Below are positions 1 through 12,600 of a stretch of DNA of 64,000 nt, in pieces; positions within the stretch are counted from its first letter, which is position 1, and each line of letters opens with the position of its first letter. Position numbers and translations under genes: made by a program. The notes below the pieces were generated by a model. The model searched no databases. It was given only the letters and a program-made list of their open reading frames with translations, and was not told the DNA's origin. The DNA lies in contig NC_090985.1 of the NCBI RefSeq assembly GCF_041146395.1, forward strand, positions 1,649,501-1,713,500. The letters are read 5' to 3'. The DNA is from Eulemur rufifrons (Eukaryota; Chordata; Mammalia; Primates; Lemuridae).

Positions 1-2903
1 GCGGTGCCTCAATCTCAGCTTTCCCTGTCACCCGCCCAACCCCTTCTTGCCCCACTGAGTAAACAACCGTCCACACAATTCTCTGATCAGGTGACAAGCT
101 CCTTCGCCTTCCCCACGTGCAGCCTCTCGCGCTGTGTTCACACTGCCGGCCTTGCGGTGGGAGCTCCTCCGTGCTCTCAGTCCCTCCTGCCCTTCTCCTT
201 GGCCCACCTGCCCCCCCCGCCCGATTTTCCACTTCTCCTTAAGGTAGCCCCCCCCCTTGCAAAAACACTCAGTCTCCTCTGTCTTGTGAGAGAAATGCCC
301 TCCCCTAAAACCAGTCCCGTTTCTCTCCCACTCGTCACCACCAAACTCCTCTAGAACGTACTCTACACCCATGGAGTGGGATGAACAGTGTCCCTCCAGG
401 GTCACGTCCACCCGGAGCCTCAGAACGTGACCTGCTTTGGAAATAGAGTCTTTGCAGAATTAATTAAGAGTCTCTAGATAAAAATCATCATGGATTTTTC
501 AGCGGGACCTAAATCCAATGATTGATGTCTTTATAACTGATGTCCTTTAAAAGAAAGGCGCGGATGTCTGGGTGTGCAGAGGAACACAGGAAGCCGCGAG
601 AAGAGGGAGGAGGAAATTGGGGTGAGGCTGCCACAAGCCAAGGGCTGCGGGGGCCCCAGAGGACACAGGAATCAAGGACGCGTTCTCCCTTAGAGCCTTC
701 CGAGAAAGCGTGGCCCCGTGACGCCTGTATTTCAGGATTCCAGAAGTGCGAGAGAACGGGGTTCTGATGTTTAGAGCGGCCCGGTTGGTGGGAATTTGCC
801 GTGGCAGCCCCGGGAAGCTGATCCAGCCCACTTCTTTCTCCCCCTCGCCAGATGTTTGGTCTAGAATAGTAACGAAAGTTCTTCGTACACATATCTCATC
901 TGATTTTTAGTCTCTCAGTGGTGGGCACCGTTGTCACCCAGACTTACGTGGCTGAGGGGACTGATACTTAGCTCACTGGAGGTCACGCAGCTGGCACACG
1001 GGAGGGTGGGGACAGGGCCGGTCTGTCAGGCTGCAGAGACCGACTCCGTGGTGACGGGAACTGGCCGCTACACAGCCCTCCCGCGTTTGCAGTTCGTCCT
1101 CCACTCGATCGCACGTGCTCTCTTAGAAGACGGTGACGGTTCCTTAACAACTGCGTCAAATGTCCTTCTGTCCCACCCTGCCGACCTACAAGGAAGAGGC
1201 TGAGGCACAAAGTACAAATTAGAGAGTTTACCTGAGCCCAAGTGACGACAGCTGCGCAGAAGGCTCAGCCCCTGGTGACCTTGGACATGGGCTCCGTTCT
1301 GCCGTTGTCACAAACAGGGTTTTAAAGGCAGAGAAGGGGACAGGAGTGGCTGACACGAGCTGCTGCCCAGGAGTTCTCGGTGGCCCACGGGTGTCGCTGA
1401 CGAGTGACTGGCTGCCGTCGCGGTGGCCACAGCAGTTCCCGGGACGGACACGCAGCGCGAGGGGCAGTGGGATGCGACGGCTGTCTCATTTTAACATCTG
1501 TCCAGCCCGATAATCTAAAGGACTCACATTCCTCAGATAAAAGTTCTTTTCTTTCCTCAGCCCCTTCCTCTTGTAACTCTTGCGTAATTCTCGCCGCTGT
1601 CTTCCTGGGTCCTCTCCCACCACCCTGCACTCGGGCGATTCTGGAAGCATCTGCTCAGCTTTCTTCTACCTCCGCACCCTCCCCCCAGACCCGGTCTGCC
1701 TGCATGCCTTCCGTCACCGCTTCTGCCCAAAATACCTCAAAATTCCACCCTCCTCCGGGGGCTTCCAGCCAGTATTGCCACCTCCCCCCACCCTCCCCTC
1801 CCGGGGTCCTGCAGCGACCCCCCCCCCTTAGCTCCCTTTCAACGCGCTTCTCTCGAGCTCTGCTCTGAGGATGGGGCCACCTCCTCCCTGAGACCAAGTT
1901 CATGGTCACATTTGACACCCTCTGTGGCATTATGATGGGCATGTTTCAGTTTTCCTCCAGGATTCCTGGCTCTCAGCTCCTGCAGTTTAGCCTTGTTATT
2001 TCCTAAGTGACTGGAGCAAAAAGAATGTTTTTTGTTCAAGTATTTGCCTTTTGTCTTTGGCTCCTGGAGTAGCTCGGGAAGGATGAAGGTGAGAGACACA
2101 CCTGAGCTCGTGGTGAGGAGGGAAGTTTGGAAAGGGCTGGAGGCCCGGGTAGGGTGGTGGCAGCGAAGCAGCCTTGTGCCCAGCGGGTTGGGACTTGGAG
2201 TCTCACCCAGCCTCCAGGGCGTGGGGAACAAGGGTTTAACCAACTGTGTCTACGCAATGAAACCTTCATGACAACCAAGGCCCAGAGGCCCCGTGCAGAG
2301 AGCTTCCCTGTGGCTGAACAGTGGAGGTTCCGGAGGGTGGTGCCCCCGGGAGGGCACGGAAGCTGCACCCCCCTCCCCCGCGCCTCACCCTGCTAATCTC
2401 TTCATTGGCATCCTTTGTAATGTCCTCTATAGTAAGCAGGTAAATGTAAGTGACGTGTTGCCCCGAGTTTGGGAGCCACTCTAGCAAGTCAAGTAAGCCC
2501 AAGGAGGGGGGCGTGGGAACCCCAGTTCCTAGCCCATGGGCACCATGGGCACCGACAAAACGAGCTGGGGCTGCATTGGTGTGGGAGGTGGGGCCGGTCT
2601 CTGGGGCTGCGCCCTCCCCCTGCGGGGTCTGGCGCTGTCTCCTGGGGGAGCGTCAGGACGGCATCCACTGGGGGACCCCGGCTGCCGCCTGCTGCAGAGG
2701 TGCTTGCTTGGTGTGGAGGGGAACCCCCACATTGCTGTGGGTGAGAGAACAGAAAAGACACCCTGGGCTTGTTGTCCACGCTTACTCGCACCCCAGCCAA
2801 GTTAGTTTATAAATCTTGTTGATTCTTCTTTCTTAATCTCTTGCAAAACTCTCCTCTCCATCCTGTTATCAATGGCTGCGTCAGACTTTCTTTCTCTCTT
2901 TTG
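1..2903. other. Intergenic flank, no gene seen
   Basis: Moderately GC-rich anonymous sequence with C-rich runs. A weak antisense MIR-like core lies near 895-1065 (ggtcacgcagctggcac). The open frames are short, lie on both strands and lack recognisable domains. In human this interval lies between ARNT2 and ABHD17C, so intergenic sequence is expected. Confidence 0.7.
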
Positions 2904-2907
2904 CTTG

Positions 2908-3522
2908 TGTCAATGGAAAAAAAGCCAAACTCTATAAAATAATTTTAAAGAGATTTATTCTGAGCCAAATTTGAGGCTCATGACCCGGAGCCATGCCTAA
3001 GAGGCCTTGAGCAAGTGGACTCAGTGTGGCTGGGTTACAGTTTGGTTTTATACATTTCAGGGAGACGGGTTGCAGGGAAAGTCATAAATCAATGCGTGGA
3101 AGGCATACATTGGTTTGGCCCGAAAAGGTGGGCCATCTGGAAGGGGGAGGGTTGCAGGTGAGAGGTGGGTTTAAAGATTCTTTGGCTTGTAATTGGTTAA
3201 AGACATGAAGCTTTGTCTAAAGGCTTGGAATGTTTTAACATAGTTGCTGTTTATCAGAGACAAGCCACCAGCCACCGGACATAGATTTGTTGTGTAAATT
3301 GAGGGCCTGTAGGTTTGTTTTGCATACCCTTAGGCCTGTTAATGGGTTACAAAGGATGTCCCCAAGAAGGGAGGGGGCCATGATAAGGCATTTCTGACCT
3401 CCTTCCTCCTGGCAGGCAGTTTAGTTTTAGAATATTCCTTTGGCCACGAGGGGGTCCATTCAGACAGCCGGTGGTGTGGGGGGGGGGGGTATGTGAGCCT
3501 TAAAATTTTATTTTAGTTCACA
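2908..3522 (-). repeat. Solo LTR of a class I endogenous retrovirus (MER4/MER61-like)
   Basis: Read on the minus strand it begins TGTGAAC and ends ATTGACA, giving the usual TG...CA termini. It carries a minus-strand AATAAA near its end (plus-strand gatttattctgagcc). The 615-bp element is flanked by a perfect 4-bp target duplication CTTG (2904-2907 and 3523-3526), as expected for ERV1. No internal viral sequence remains, so it is a recombination-derived solo LTR. The family name is from memory of the consensus. Confidence 0.85.
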
Positions 3523-3526
3523 CTTG

Positions 3527-4450
3527 GTTGCAACGGCCTTTTTTGGGGCTCAGAAAACAGTACCCCGAAATCAAGATCTCAGGAGCAGAAGTGTTTCTCT
3601 TGCTTCCTGTCTTTCCTCCCATTCTTCCCTGAGGCTGGCCGAAGAAATTAGAATCCTTCTTCCTCAAAGCAGGTCATAGAAACCAGAGCCCCATTTCCTG
3701 AAAGGCAGTGATAAAACCTAAAATCCTTCTGGGTAAAAACTGGTCATGAAGAAATTATCTGATATACCTTGTTTTTTTTTTTTTTTTTTTTTTTTGAGAC
3801 AGAGTCTCACTCTGTTGCCCAGGCTAGAGTGCTGTGGCGTCAGCCTGGCCCACAGCAACCTCACACTCCTGGGCTCAAGCCATCCTCCTGCCTCAGCCTC
3901 CCAAGTAGCTGGGACTACAGGCATGCGCCACCATGCCCGGCTAACTTTACACATATATATTTTTAGTTGTCCATATAATTTCTTTCTATTTTTAGTAGAG
4001 ATGGGGTCTCGCTCTTGCTCAGGCTGGTCTCGAACTCCTGACCTCGAGCGATCCTCCCGCCTTGGCCTCCCAGAGTGCTGGGATTCCAGGCGTGAGCCAC
4101 CGCGCCCGGCCAGACATACCTTGTTTGACTGCAAGTCACGAGACCCCCCTTCCGGGGAGGGCCCTGCCCCACGCCCCAAGGAAGGACGCTGCCCGGAGAG
4201 GCCAAGAAGAATCTAGACAGACAGGCCTCGCTGGGTTCCCTGCTCAGCCTGTCAGCATCAGATCACACCCTTTTCATCCAATCATATTTCTACACGCCTG
4301 TCCATACTTTGTTCAACCTCAGCATAAAAATGGACAATTCCCCTATATCTTTTGGTCCCCATTCTGAAGCTTTTCTGTATACACGTTAAATAAATTTGTG
4401 TGCATTTTTCTCCTATGAATCAATCTGCTTCGTGTCAGTGATTTTCAACG
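3527..4450 (+). repeat. Older ERV LTR remnant, sense, interrupted by an Alu
   Basis: After removing the Alu at 3772-4111, the flanks read as one LTR-like sequence. It ends with a promoter/R-type region (cataaaaatggacaattcc), AATAAA at 4389-4394 and a pyrimidine-rich tail with tgcttcgtgtcagtgatt. The left part may begin before 2908, which would mean that the solo LTR also landed inside it. The exact family and left boundary are unclear. Confidence 0.45.
3772..4111 (-). mobile_element. Full-length strepsirrhine Alu, antisense
   Basis: A poly-T head, then the complete dimer ending in the reversed ggccgggcgcggtggc start. Between the arms it has the extra segment with ttagttgtccatataattt that is typical of lemur and galago Alus. 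Imperfect target duplication: gatataccttg at 3761-3771 and gacataccttg at 4113-4123. Confidence 0.95.
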
Positions 4451-4864
4451 AATGTCCAGGGTGCCAGGGCTTTGGCCCCCACACCTCCCGCCATTCCCGT
4501 CTCGTCCCGACCGTCCCTCACACCCCTGCTCCTGCTGTCCCCCAGTGCCTGCATGGGGCCACGGTGCTGACCCTGGCATTTCCCCATTCCTCTGTAGTTT
4601 CGTCCCAATGTGTGACACCTAGTTTTACCCCATTCCTCCTCATCTTCAGCACTCCCTAGAGCAATTCCACAGTTGTCAGTATTGCCACCCCTGGCCTTTT
4701 GATATGTTTTCCCTCATCGGTCCTCTTTATGAAACTGTAACAGCTCAGATATGCTGTCCATGTGTCCATGTTCTGTGGCACTTTGGAGAGCCACAAACCC
4801 TGTAATATCTAAGACAATTTCACCCCCTAAGAGCCCGTCTTCACACCCTTGGAGGAAATACCCC

Positions 4865-4985
4865 TCCCATTGAGAATGCAATAGAGTGAGTACGAACTCT
4901 GGAATCAGAACCCAGAGTTCTGCTCTGCGGTGCGGCAGCTGTGTGACTATGAAGAAGTTGTCAGCCTCTCTGATCTTCATTGTTC
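4865..4985 (+). repeat. MIR SINE remnant
   Basis: Contains the order aactctggaatcagaaccc, gctgtgtgactatgaagaag and gtcagcctctctgatcttc, which follows the MIR core from the tRNA-like head onward. Diverged, with approximate boundaries. Confidence 0.6.
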
Positions 4986-5239
4986 CTGTGCCAGGAGCTG
5001 AGACCTTTGAGGAAACCACAACACAGCCCAGCTTTCCTTCCGCCCAACCCTCTCTCCCTCCCGTGCCCCTTACGGGTGTTGATGCCAACCGCAGTCCCAG
5101 ATCAACTTCCGCATGGCGATCTCCGTCTCCGGGTCTGCTTGCTGGGGAACGGCCTTTGAAAGGGTCCTGTCACTACTGCCCGGTCCCGAGCAAGGGCTCC
5201 CCGAATGTGAGTTCTCTCCCGCCTGGTCCTAACTTCCTG

Positions 5240-5740
5240 GGTGCCGCTTCCACTACTTGCTGCTCCACGTTCTCGATACTTTCCTCTGCTCGAAAGTCGC
5301 CTTCCTGAAGCCGTCTCTGACGGCCGACTGTCCAGGGCTGGCCGCTTCCTCCACGCCCGGCAGCATTTCTCTCTGCCGCAGCGGGCGCTTGCCCGGCTGA
5401 ACTGCGCAGACGGCTCGCAATGCCTGGGAGTGGCCGGCGCGTCCCGGCGAGCAGGACAGTCTGCTGCCGTTGGAGGCAGGTGGGCCCTCCTCGTGTCCAC
5501 CCGGGAGAACGCGTGTCGTGCCTGGGTTCCAGGTCTTGCTCCGCTTCGCTCGTTACGTCCCACCGACCCCACTCGTGTCAGCAGCGCGGGCTCCAGCTTC
5601 GTCGCAGCCGTGGGAGGCTTTGGGCGCTGAGCGTTCATGCTTGCTCGGTGGCCAGCGATGCCCGTGCTCAGGAAAGGCAGCAGGACAAAGAGCAGGGGGA
5701 CAGCGTGCGGCGCTGCAGGCCCTGCCCCTCGAGGGAGCAG
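5240..5740. promoter_or_regulatory. CpG-rich stretch upstream of ABHD17C, possible orphan CpG island
   Basis: By eye, roughly 45 CpG dinucleotides fall within 5281-5700, far above the surrounding flank, and the sequence is not a recognisable repeat. It lies about 8.1-8.8 kb upstream of the ABHD17C start. Open frames run through it on both strands (for example 236 codons on the minus strand), but this is common in CpG-rich DNA and no domain is visible. It could be an unannotated promoter, for instance of a noncoding RNA, or an enhancer-type orphan island. Confidence 0.45.
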
Positions 5741-6240
5741 CCTGCAGGGGTTACGGAAGGGGTTTTTTTTTTTTTTTGAATAACAATTTACTTCACTTTT
5801 TAAAAAACCCAAATGTTTTTCTCATAATATTTTACAACAAGAAAAAGAGAGAGGGAGAACTGCAGAGAGAGAAATCACCAGTTCTTGGCTTAGATAGCAG
5901 AGCCTGGGATTAATTTTTTAAGATTTGTTTGTCAATTTAAAAACAAAAAACCTCAGTAGTGGAATAAAGCGCTTAACACAGGCTTGCGAACAGGGCCACT
6001 CTCACCAGATGAGGTGGGATTAGCTCTGTCTCATAACCTTGCTCACCGGAGATCGCAGTTTCGGCCTCGCTGGCCGCTCCGCGGCCGTCAGAGTTCTGCC
6101 TTCTTTCAGCAGGAGTCCGTCCTCACCGTCCACACGCAGCACAAGTTCACTTGACTTTGATTCACGTGCTTGAGGGCTAATCTTTGGTTGATCATATTTA
6201 TAATTTCTGAATGGTGGTGGCCGGCTGGTCCCTAAAGCGA
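5741..6240. other. Anonymous AT-rich flank with a poly-T run
   Basis: A poly-T run at about 5762-5777 is followed by AT-rich sequence. The run could be the tail of a minus-strand retrocopy whose body would lie to the right, but I recognise no parent gene and no target duplication. Confidence 0.4.
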
Positions 6241-6400
6241 TTCCCAAACTGGTGTGCACAGTGGAACCACCTAGGGAGTTTCAAAGGCTGACGCTGTGTC
6301 TCTCCACCAGAGACTGGGATTTATTGGCCTGGGGCGTGACCAGGGTTTTGGAAGTTTTAAAAGCTGCTCGGATGGTCTTAACGTGCAGGCAGGGCTGGGC
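6241..6400. mobile_element. MER5A-like hAT-Charlie remnant
   Basis: The sequence gtggaaccacctagggag followed by ctggggcgtgaccaggg and ttttaaaagctgctcggatgg follows the order of the MER5A element. The outer inverted repeats are eroded. Confidence 0.55.
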
Positions 6401-6710
6401 GGGACGAGGCGAGCGGGTCTGGGAGAGCCGTGGGCACAGGAGAGAGGATGTCAGTGCGCGTTGCCAAGCAACAGCAGACACAGCGAGGCAGGGAGGTGGC
6501 CTAGGCGGACCTCACGCTGGAACCCATCCGTCCTGCCCGTAACGTCACCCCGCAATTCTTGGCACTGCCGGAGGAGTGGAGCAAGCAGATGCTCCAGAAC
6601 GACACCCCCACAAGGCACTGGGGGCCCCCCTCCCAAAGCAGACAGGATTATTACTTTTCTAAATACCCCAATGTCTTTCTGTTGCCTACAAAATGAAATG
6701 AAACTCTTTA

Positions 6711-6905
<195 letters not shown>

Positions 6906-7320
6906 TTAAATAAGAAATAAAAAATAAAATATATGTTTATTTATCCAACGTTCCAAAAGTAATCACATTCATTATAGAAAATCTGGAAACCACAGGGGAA
7001 TAAAAATAAATAGACATTACCTATAGTCCAGTAGCCCAAAACTATGAGACTAAAGACTGCTGATGTATGGAGACACGCCAGGCTTCTCCCCACCGCACGC
7101 CTTTTGCTGGTTGTGCGACAAGGCTGGGACCATCCAGCATCGCGTGTCTTAAGAAACCAGTGCCGTTTAGGCCAGGGGGCATGAGGCAGTGGTGACTGTG
7201 GGGTCAGGGCCTTCACCTCGGCGTCCTGGCTGTGAGGCTGCGTCGTCATCACGGGGAGGGGAGAGGGTGAGCCTGCGCAGAAACCGCTGCAGAAGACAAA
7301 ACACGTCCTCGTGCCAGACA

Positions 7321-7735
7321 GGTGCACAAGCCAGAGTTCTTCAGAGACACAGACTCAGTAGGAGAGAGAGGGAGAGAGCAAGCGAGGGAGAGAGAGGTTT
7401 ATTATTTATGGGAACTGGCTGCTGCCGTTATGGGGGCTGAGAGGGACCGTGACACGCTATCCAAGGGCCTGGGGACCGGGCAAGGGCGGTGGAGTAGGAG
7501 AGAATTCACTCTTCCTCCCTCTTCCATCCTACCCAGGCCCTGCAGGGCTTGATGACATCTGCCCACGCTGGTGAGGACAGATCTCTGCTCAGTCCACTGA
7601 TGGCAGTGCCAGTCTCTCGCAGAACCAGCCTCACAGACACAACCAGAGATGACGCTTTACCAGCTGTCTGGGGGGCGTCCCTTAGCTCAGTCAAGTGGAC
7701 ACATAAGATTAACCATCCCAGCAGGTCCAACGTTG
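7321..7735. repeat. Interspersed repeat, same family as 48240-48700
   Basis: It has cagagttcttcagagacac, a GA-rich part, ggtttattatttatgggaactgg and a tail with gtcaagtggacacataagat and taaccatccc. The same tail pattern (accagctgtctggg; accggctgtctggg in the other copy) recurs at 48240-48700. I remember this as a common primate medium-repetitive element but cannot name the family with confidence. Confidence 0.6.
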
Positions 7736-7775
7736 AGAAAGTTCACACAACCAGATCCTGTGGACTCCAAAAGTG

Positions 7776-7784
7776 AGAGGATGT

Positions 7785-7819
<35 letters not shown>

Positions 7820-7832
7820 AGAGAGAGAGAGG
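7776..7832. repeat. (GA)n microsatellite
   Basis: Almost pure GA dinucleotides with a few GG interruptions. Confidence 0.95.
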
Positions 7833-8089
7833 CGCCCCTGAGGGTGAGCCACGGGCTATCTTGTTCATCTTTGTATTTTCTGCAGAAACCACCACATTCT
7901 GGCTGAAAGAGAGCCAGAAGAGCTTTGCTTAACTCAATTATAATAACATTATTTTGTTTTTGTGTTCATAGAAAATTACTTTATCTCTGGGATGTTTGCT
8001 TTTGAAGTATCTTAAAATAGCTAGAAGAACATCTTCATTATTCTAAAGTACTTTCTTTCCTCCTTTTTTGTGGGTGTGTTTGGCATAAA

Positions 8090-9080
8090 ATGACCTTATA
8101 ATTCTCTTTTAATTATAAAACTAATACATACTTAGAACTTATAGAATATGTGCATATACCAGAAACAACCAATGAAACAAACCAAAATAAAACCCCCATA
8201 GTCTCACTGGCCAATGATAGTTTTTCTGGGCTTAAACTTTTAAAGTATCTTAAATACTTTTTGTACATATTTTGTGCTCTGTTTCGTTACCCACAAAAAA
8301 TATTGTGTATATTTTCCTGTCATAGTAAATATCGTTCTTCAATTTCCATCTGGACGGCACATCTTGGTCTATTTTCTGAAGGCACTATCCATTGGTTTTT
8401 AGTGTTCTCAGTTTTTTTTTTTTTTTGCTATTATAAACTATGCTGTAATAAACATCCTAGTATTTAAAATCTAAGTGAAAAATGAGTTATTTCCTTAGAC
8501 CAGATTCCAATCTGCATTACTGGATTACAAGTTTGTTATGTTTTAAGCGTTTCCATATATATTGTCAAGTTTCCTTCCAGAAAGTTGCACAGCTCATGGC
8601 TCACCCACCTTGTCTGAGGTCGGTTTCCCCTCCTCACCCTCTCCCATGGGGTTGGTTTTTTGTTTTTTGCTGCAAACCCTCAATATCATATCATATTATC
8701 TCACCTGTAAATATTTCAGTACAGAGAGGACTGAAAATTTATGTAGTGAAATCCCCCATCTTTCCTTTGTGGTTTCTGCCTTTGGTATCACGCTAAAAAT
8801 AACACAAACTTTTACCTACATTTTTTTCCAGTTGTCTTTTGGTTTCATTGAAAAAAAAATCTTCTGCCACTTAGTTGGGTTTATGAAAAAAAAATCTTTG
8901 ACTTTTTGATCCAATAGAACTGCAATTTTTTTCAACTATTTAATCAGTTGAATAAGCTAAAGTATCCTCACTGATCTGAAATATCGACTTTATCATATGT
9001 AAAATACTTACACACTGCTGGATCATTTTGGATTCTCTGGTCTCATGTTGCTATTAGTATTCTTTTGGAGTATGTATTCT
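8090..9080 (-). mobile_element. Ancient L1 (L1M) 3' fragment, antisense
   Basis: Contains ctattataaactatgctg, taataaacatcctagtat and a strongly T-rich region with ttttgatccaatagaact, in the order seen in antisense L1M 3' ends. No coding potential remains. Boundaries are approximate. Confidence 0.55.
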
Positions 9081-9369
9081 AATATTTGCTATTGTGAATT
9101 CCCCAGAATAACACTACAAATTAATCATTCATGTTCACTGCTTTAATGTGCAACTATACAAAATTCTGAAAAACCTTAAAATTGACACCACGGTGTTGTT
9201 TATTGTCATCTTAAAATTAGATTTGCAAGCTCAGCACATAAGAGGCTGTTCCTTCCCACTTTCTACTTTAAAAATTACTTATTAAGTAAAACTTTACTCA
9301 TACTTATTTAAACTCAGTCTACTACATCTTTGCATATTTAAAAAATGTGATTAAAAATTACCAGGAATT

Positions 9370-9630
9370 ACCAGCCTGAGCAAGAGCGAGACCCTGTCTC
9401 TACTAAAAATAGAAAGAAATTATCTGGCCAATTAAAAATATATATAGAAAAAATTAGCCGGGCATGGTGGCGTATGCCTGTGGTCCCAGCTACTTGGGAG
9501 GCTGAGGCAGGAAGATCACTTGAGCCCAGGAGTTTGAGGTTGCTGTGAGCTAGGCTGACGCCACGGCACTCACTCTAGCCCGGGCAACAGAGCGAGACTC
9601 TGTCTCAAAAAAAAAAATAAATAAATAAAA
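9370..9630 (+). mobile_element. 5'-truncated strepsirrhine Alu with intact target duplication
   Basis: It begins at accagcctgagcaagagcg, has the inter-arm segment of strepsirrhine type (aattatctggccaattaaaa) and ends in an A-rich tail. An 18-bp perfect duplication taaaaattaccaggaatt flanks it at 9352-9369 and 9631-9648, marking a truncated insertion by L1 machinery. Confidence 0.95.
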
Positions 9631-9648
9631 TAAAAATTACCAGGAATT

Positions 9649-12600
9649 TGATTCTGATCCATGGAGAGATGTGATTTGAGATCCCACACGAGCTAGGATG
9701 TCATGTTTGGAGCTGATTACACGGAGACAGGCGAGACGACACAGTTCCTATCAAGAAGCTTGTGACCAGTTGCAGGGACTCTGGCCCCCTGTCAAGAATC
9801 CATCAATAGAAGATGGGAGGTGACCAGTCGGAAACGCAGGTTTGGGGCTTAATTACCGTGGACCGACCCGGTTATGGAGCTGTGCAAACACATTTCTGTG
9901 GGTGGCTGGCGTTCTCTTTCTTTCAGTCGTTTTCCCCGCAGTGCTGTCCCAGCATTCAGGGCTCTCCCCGGCTGGGTTCCAACGACCTCAGTTACACACT
10001 TTGGACAAGAGCTGTCAGGCTGAAGAAGATCTGGGAAAAGATATTTTGCCTCCCAAAGCTTTTAGTGGAATGGTGGGCCCCTTTCCCCAATTAATGCCAG
10101 CATAGATTTCTTGGAAGAGCCTCAAAATATCACTTATGATATTTTCAAAATTATAAGCTTTTCATTTCTTCATATTTCAGATGTATTCGTTTAACAGTTA
10201 TCTCCTTAAAAATGTATCCTGTCTTTGGTCATACTTTTTTCCATGGGGGAACAAGCAGGATTTAGACATAACTGTTCCACTATTGACCAACAAAATACCC
10301 TTTGTCCCTACTGAGAAAGCAGTTAAGAAGAATCTAAGATCTTTTGCTTCCGATTCCTGAATCAGTTAATGTTGCATTAGGTTACACGTAGCAAACAAAC
10401 CAACTACACTGACATAAAAAGACAGTTTTTTTCAGATAAGAAGTCTAGACAAATACAGGCCAGAGCTGGGCTGCTATTAATGCTGTGAAGGATCAAGACT
10501 CTATCTTTCTTCACCACTATTTTCCGCTGTGAAATTTACCCTCATGGTTGCAAGATGGCTGCTGTGGCTCAAATAACAATGCCTGCAACCCAAGCAGGAA
10601 CAAAGGGAAAAGGCAGAGGGAAACATTGCAGCTGAGTCTGGCTCTATTAAAAGTCTCCCCAGAAGATCCCTAATGTCTTCCCTTTAGAGCCTCCTGCACG
10701 GAATCCCATCAAGTGGCCATCCTCGCAGCCGGGGAGGCTGAGTGGTCGTGGGTCCTAACTGGGGGCATTGTCCCCAGAACAGAATTTGAGCCCTGTCGTT
10801 AAGAAAGATGGAAAGAATGTCACAGTTCCTTATCCAGAGGACACATACAGACTACTCACAAAGTGTGATGCTGGCATTGGCTTTGGACCACTTCTCCTCT
10901 TTCTCAAAGCCCATATTCCAATACAACTGCCCAAATCAGAAGGAACAAGCTTGGTCTCTTGAATGCATTCACTAAATCACTGACTCATTCTTTAATTTAT
11001 CAATTTAATTAATATGTATTGCACATCTTCTCTATGCCAGTCATAAGGAAAACAGTGGTGAACAAAGTAGACACGATCCCTAACTTCACAGAGCATCCAG
11101 TCCCAAATTAAATTTTTTTAAAAAGTAAAACAGGGCAATGTATGTCAGATTCCATATAGACAATATGATTCAGTTTTTAAGCGTGAATATCCTTCTCTTG
11201 TGGAAATAAAAAATGGATCATTCTCCTCTATGCTGCTGACAGTTTATTTTTATAAAGTAAAGTGGCCTTAAGCAACTCAACCTCCAGCAGACTAACACGG
11301 AAACCAAGGTCCAGTGTGTAAAGGCCAATATTAAATAATAGAGACCAATGCGTTTAGCTGCTTGGAATATTGTTAGTTCATCAAACCGGGCTGGCTTAGC
11401 AGGATACAGTCATTCCAGGCAACAGACCATGGGATGAACTTGCTAAGGGCAGGAAGGGCTGTGCCTTAGGCCCCTCTACATGCCCAAGTCAACTCAGCGA
11501 CTGAGTCATGGCAAGTACCTAGTGCAGCAAATACACTTGCCGATCTGAACTCAGAGTTAGACCTTCCTCCACAAGGATGATAGGAACCACACAGAAATTC
11601 TTTAAGGTCAGCTGGTAATACCTGACCTTCACATTTTATGGGACAAACATTATTTCTGTGCTATATGCTAAAGTTTCCCAACCAATATGCCAAGGCACAC
11701 TGACACACTCGCTGTGGGCGTGTGAGAGACGTGTGAGACAGGAAACCCCGTAGCCCTGGGCAGCACGGCCTCTCACCTCAGCGGGCCACACAGGTGCTGC
11801 CGTGTCTGCGTGGCAGGCGGTGGGAGAGGTTTGGTGGCTGTGCTCTCTGGCACGGCACTCCAGGGTCTCCATTTAGCCTTCACACAAACCTGAACCAAGA
11901 TAACTTCCGGGGGCATAAGTGCTCTTTCTGCCCGGCCCTGTGGAGCCTTCTGACGGGGGAATCACACTGAGTCGTGCTCCACGATCCTTTGTGGAACGAG
12001 ACAGGACGGACATGCACAAGTATCCGGCTTTTACGTTTTCCTAACCACGCGAGCACGGCCGCCAGACCGTCTGGAACATCAAGGCTGTCTTTTCCACCAG
12101 CGGCACAGAAGACACGAACTCGAGATGCCCCTCAGAGCCCCTTCCTGAGCCAAGAGCTGTCCGAGTCCTGTTGACGGACGGGTGAGAGGAGTGTGGCATT
12201 TGTGGCACTTGAGGAGGACTGACTGGGGGGTGTCAGACACCTTTCATCTCAGCTCCCAAAGTTCTGTTCTTCCTCTGCATTAGACTAGGGAGCAGTGTCC
12301 TGGCCTAGCTCCCCACAGGAACACCACACGGAACCACCATCCAAGACCGACTTCTTTTAAGAGTTGATTTTTTTTTTTTAAGGCACGTAAAAAACTATTC
12401 CGAATCTTCTGTGGATGCCTGAATTAGACTGGCAGGTACTTGGGAGCAGGGACTGTCTTACGTTTTGCAGCTCTAGCGCCAAACGCAGCGGGTGCTGTGA
12501 GCATGAAAAAATTCTATACACATAGATGTTGAATATAAGAAACAAAGTATCCAAGCAAAGTAGAACAATGTGTAGCGAGTTATAAAGATTTTAGGTGAAC

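Noticed and set aside
5102..5812. 236-codon minus-strand frame over the upstream CpG-rich stretch
   Set aside because: Several frames are open together on both strands here, as expected in GC-rich DNA. There is no recognisable domain, and the frame runs into a poly-T region.
5762..6240. Poly-T at 5762 as the tail of a retrocopied gene
   Set aside because: The adjacent sequence matches no gene I know, and no flanking duplication was found.
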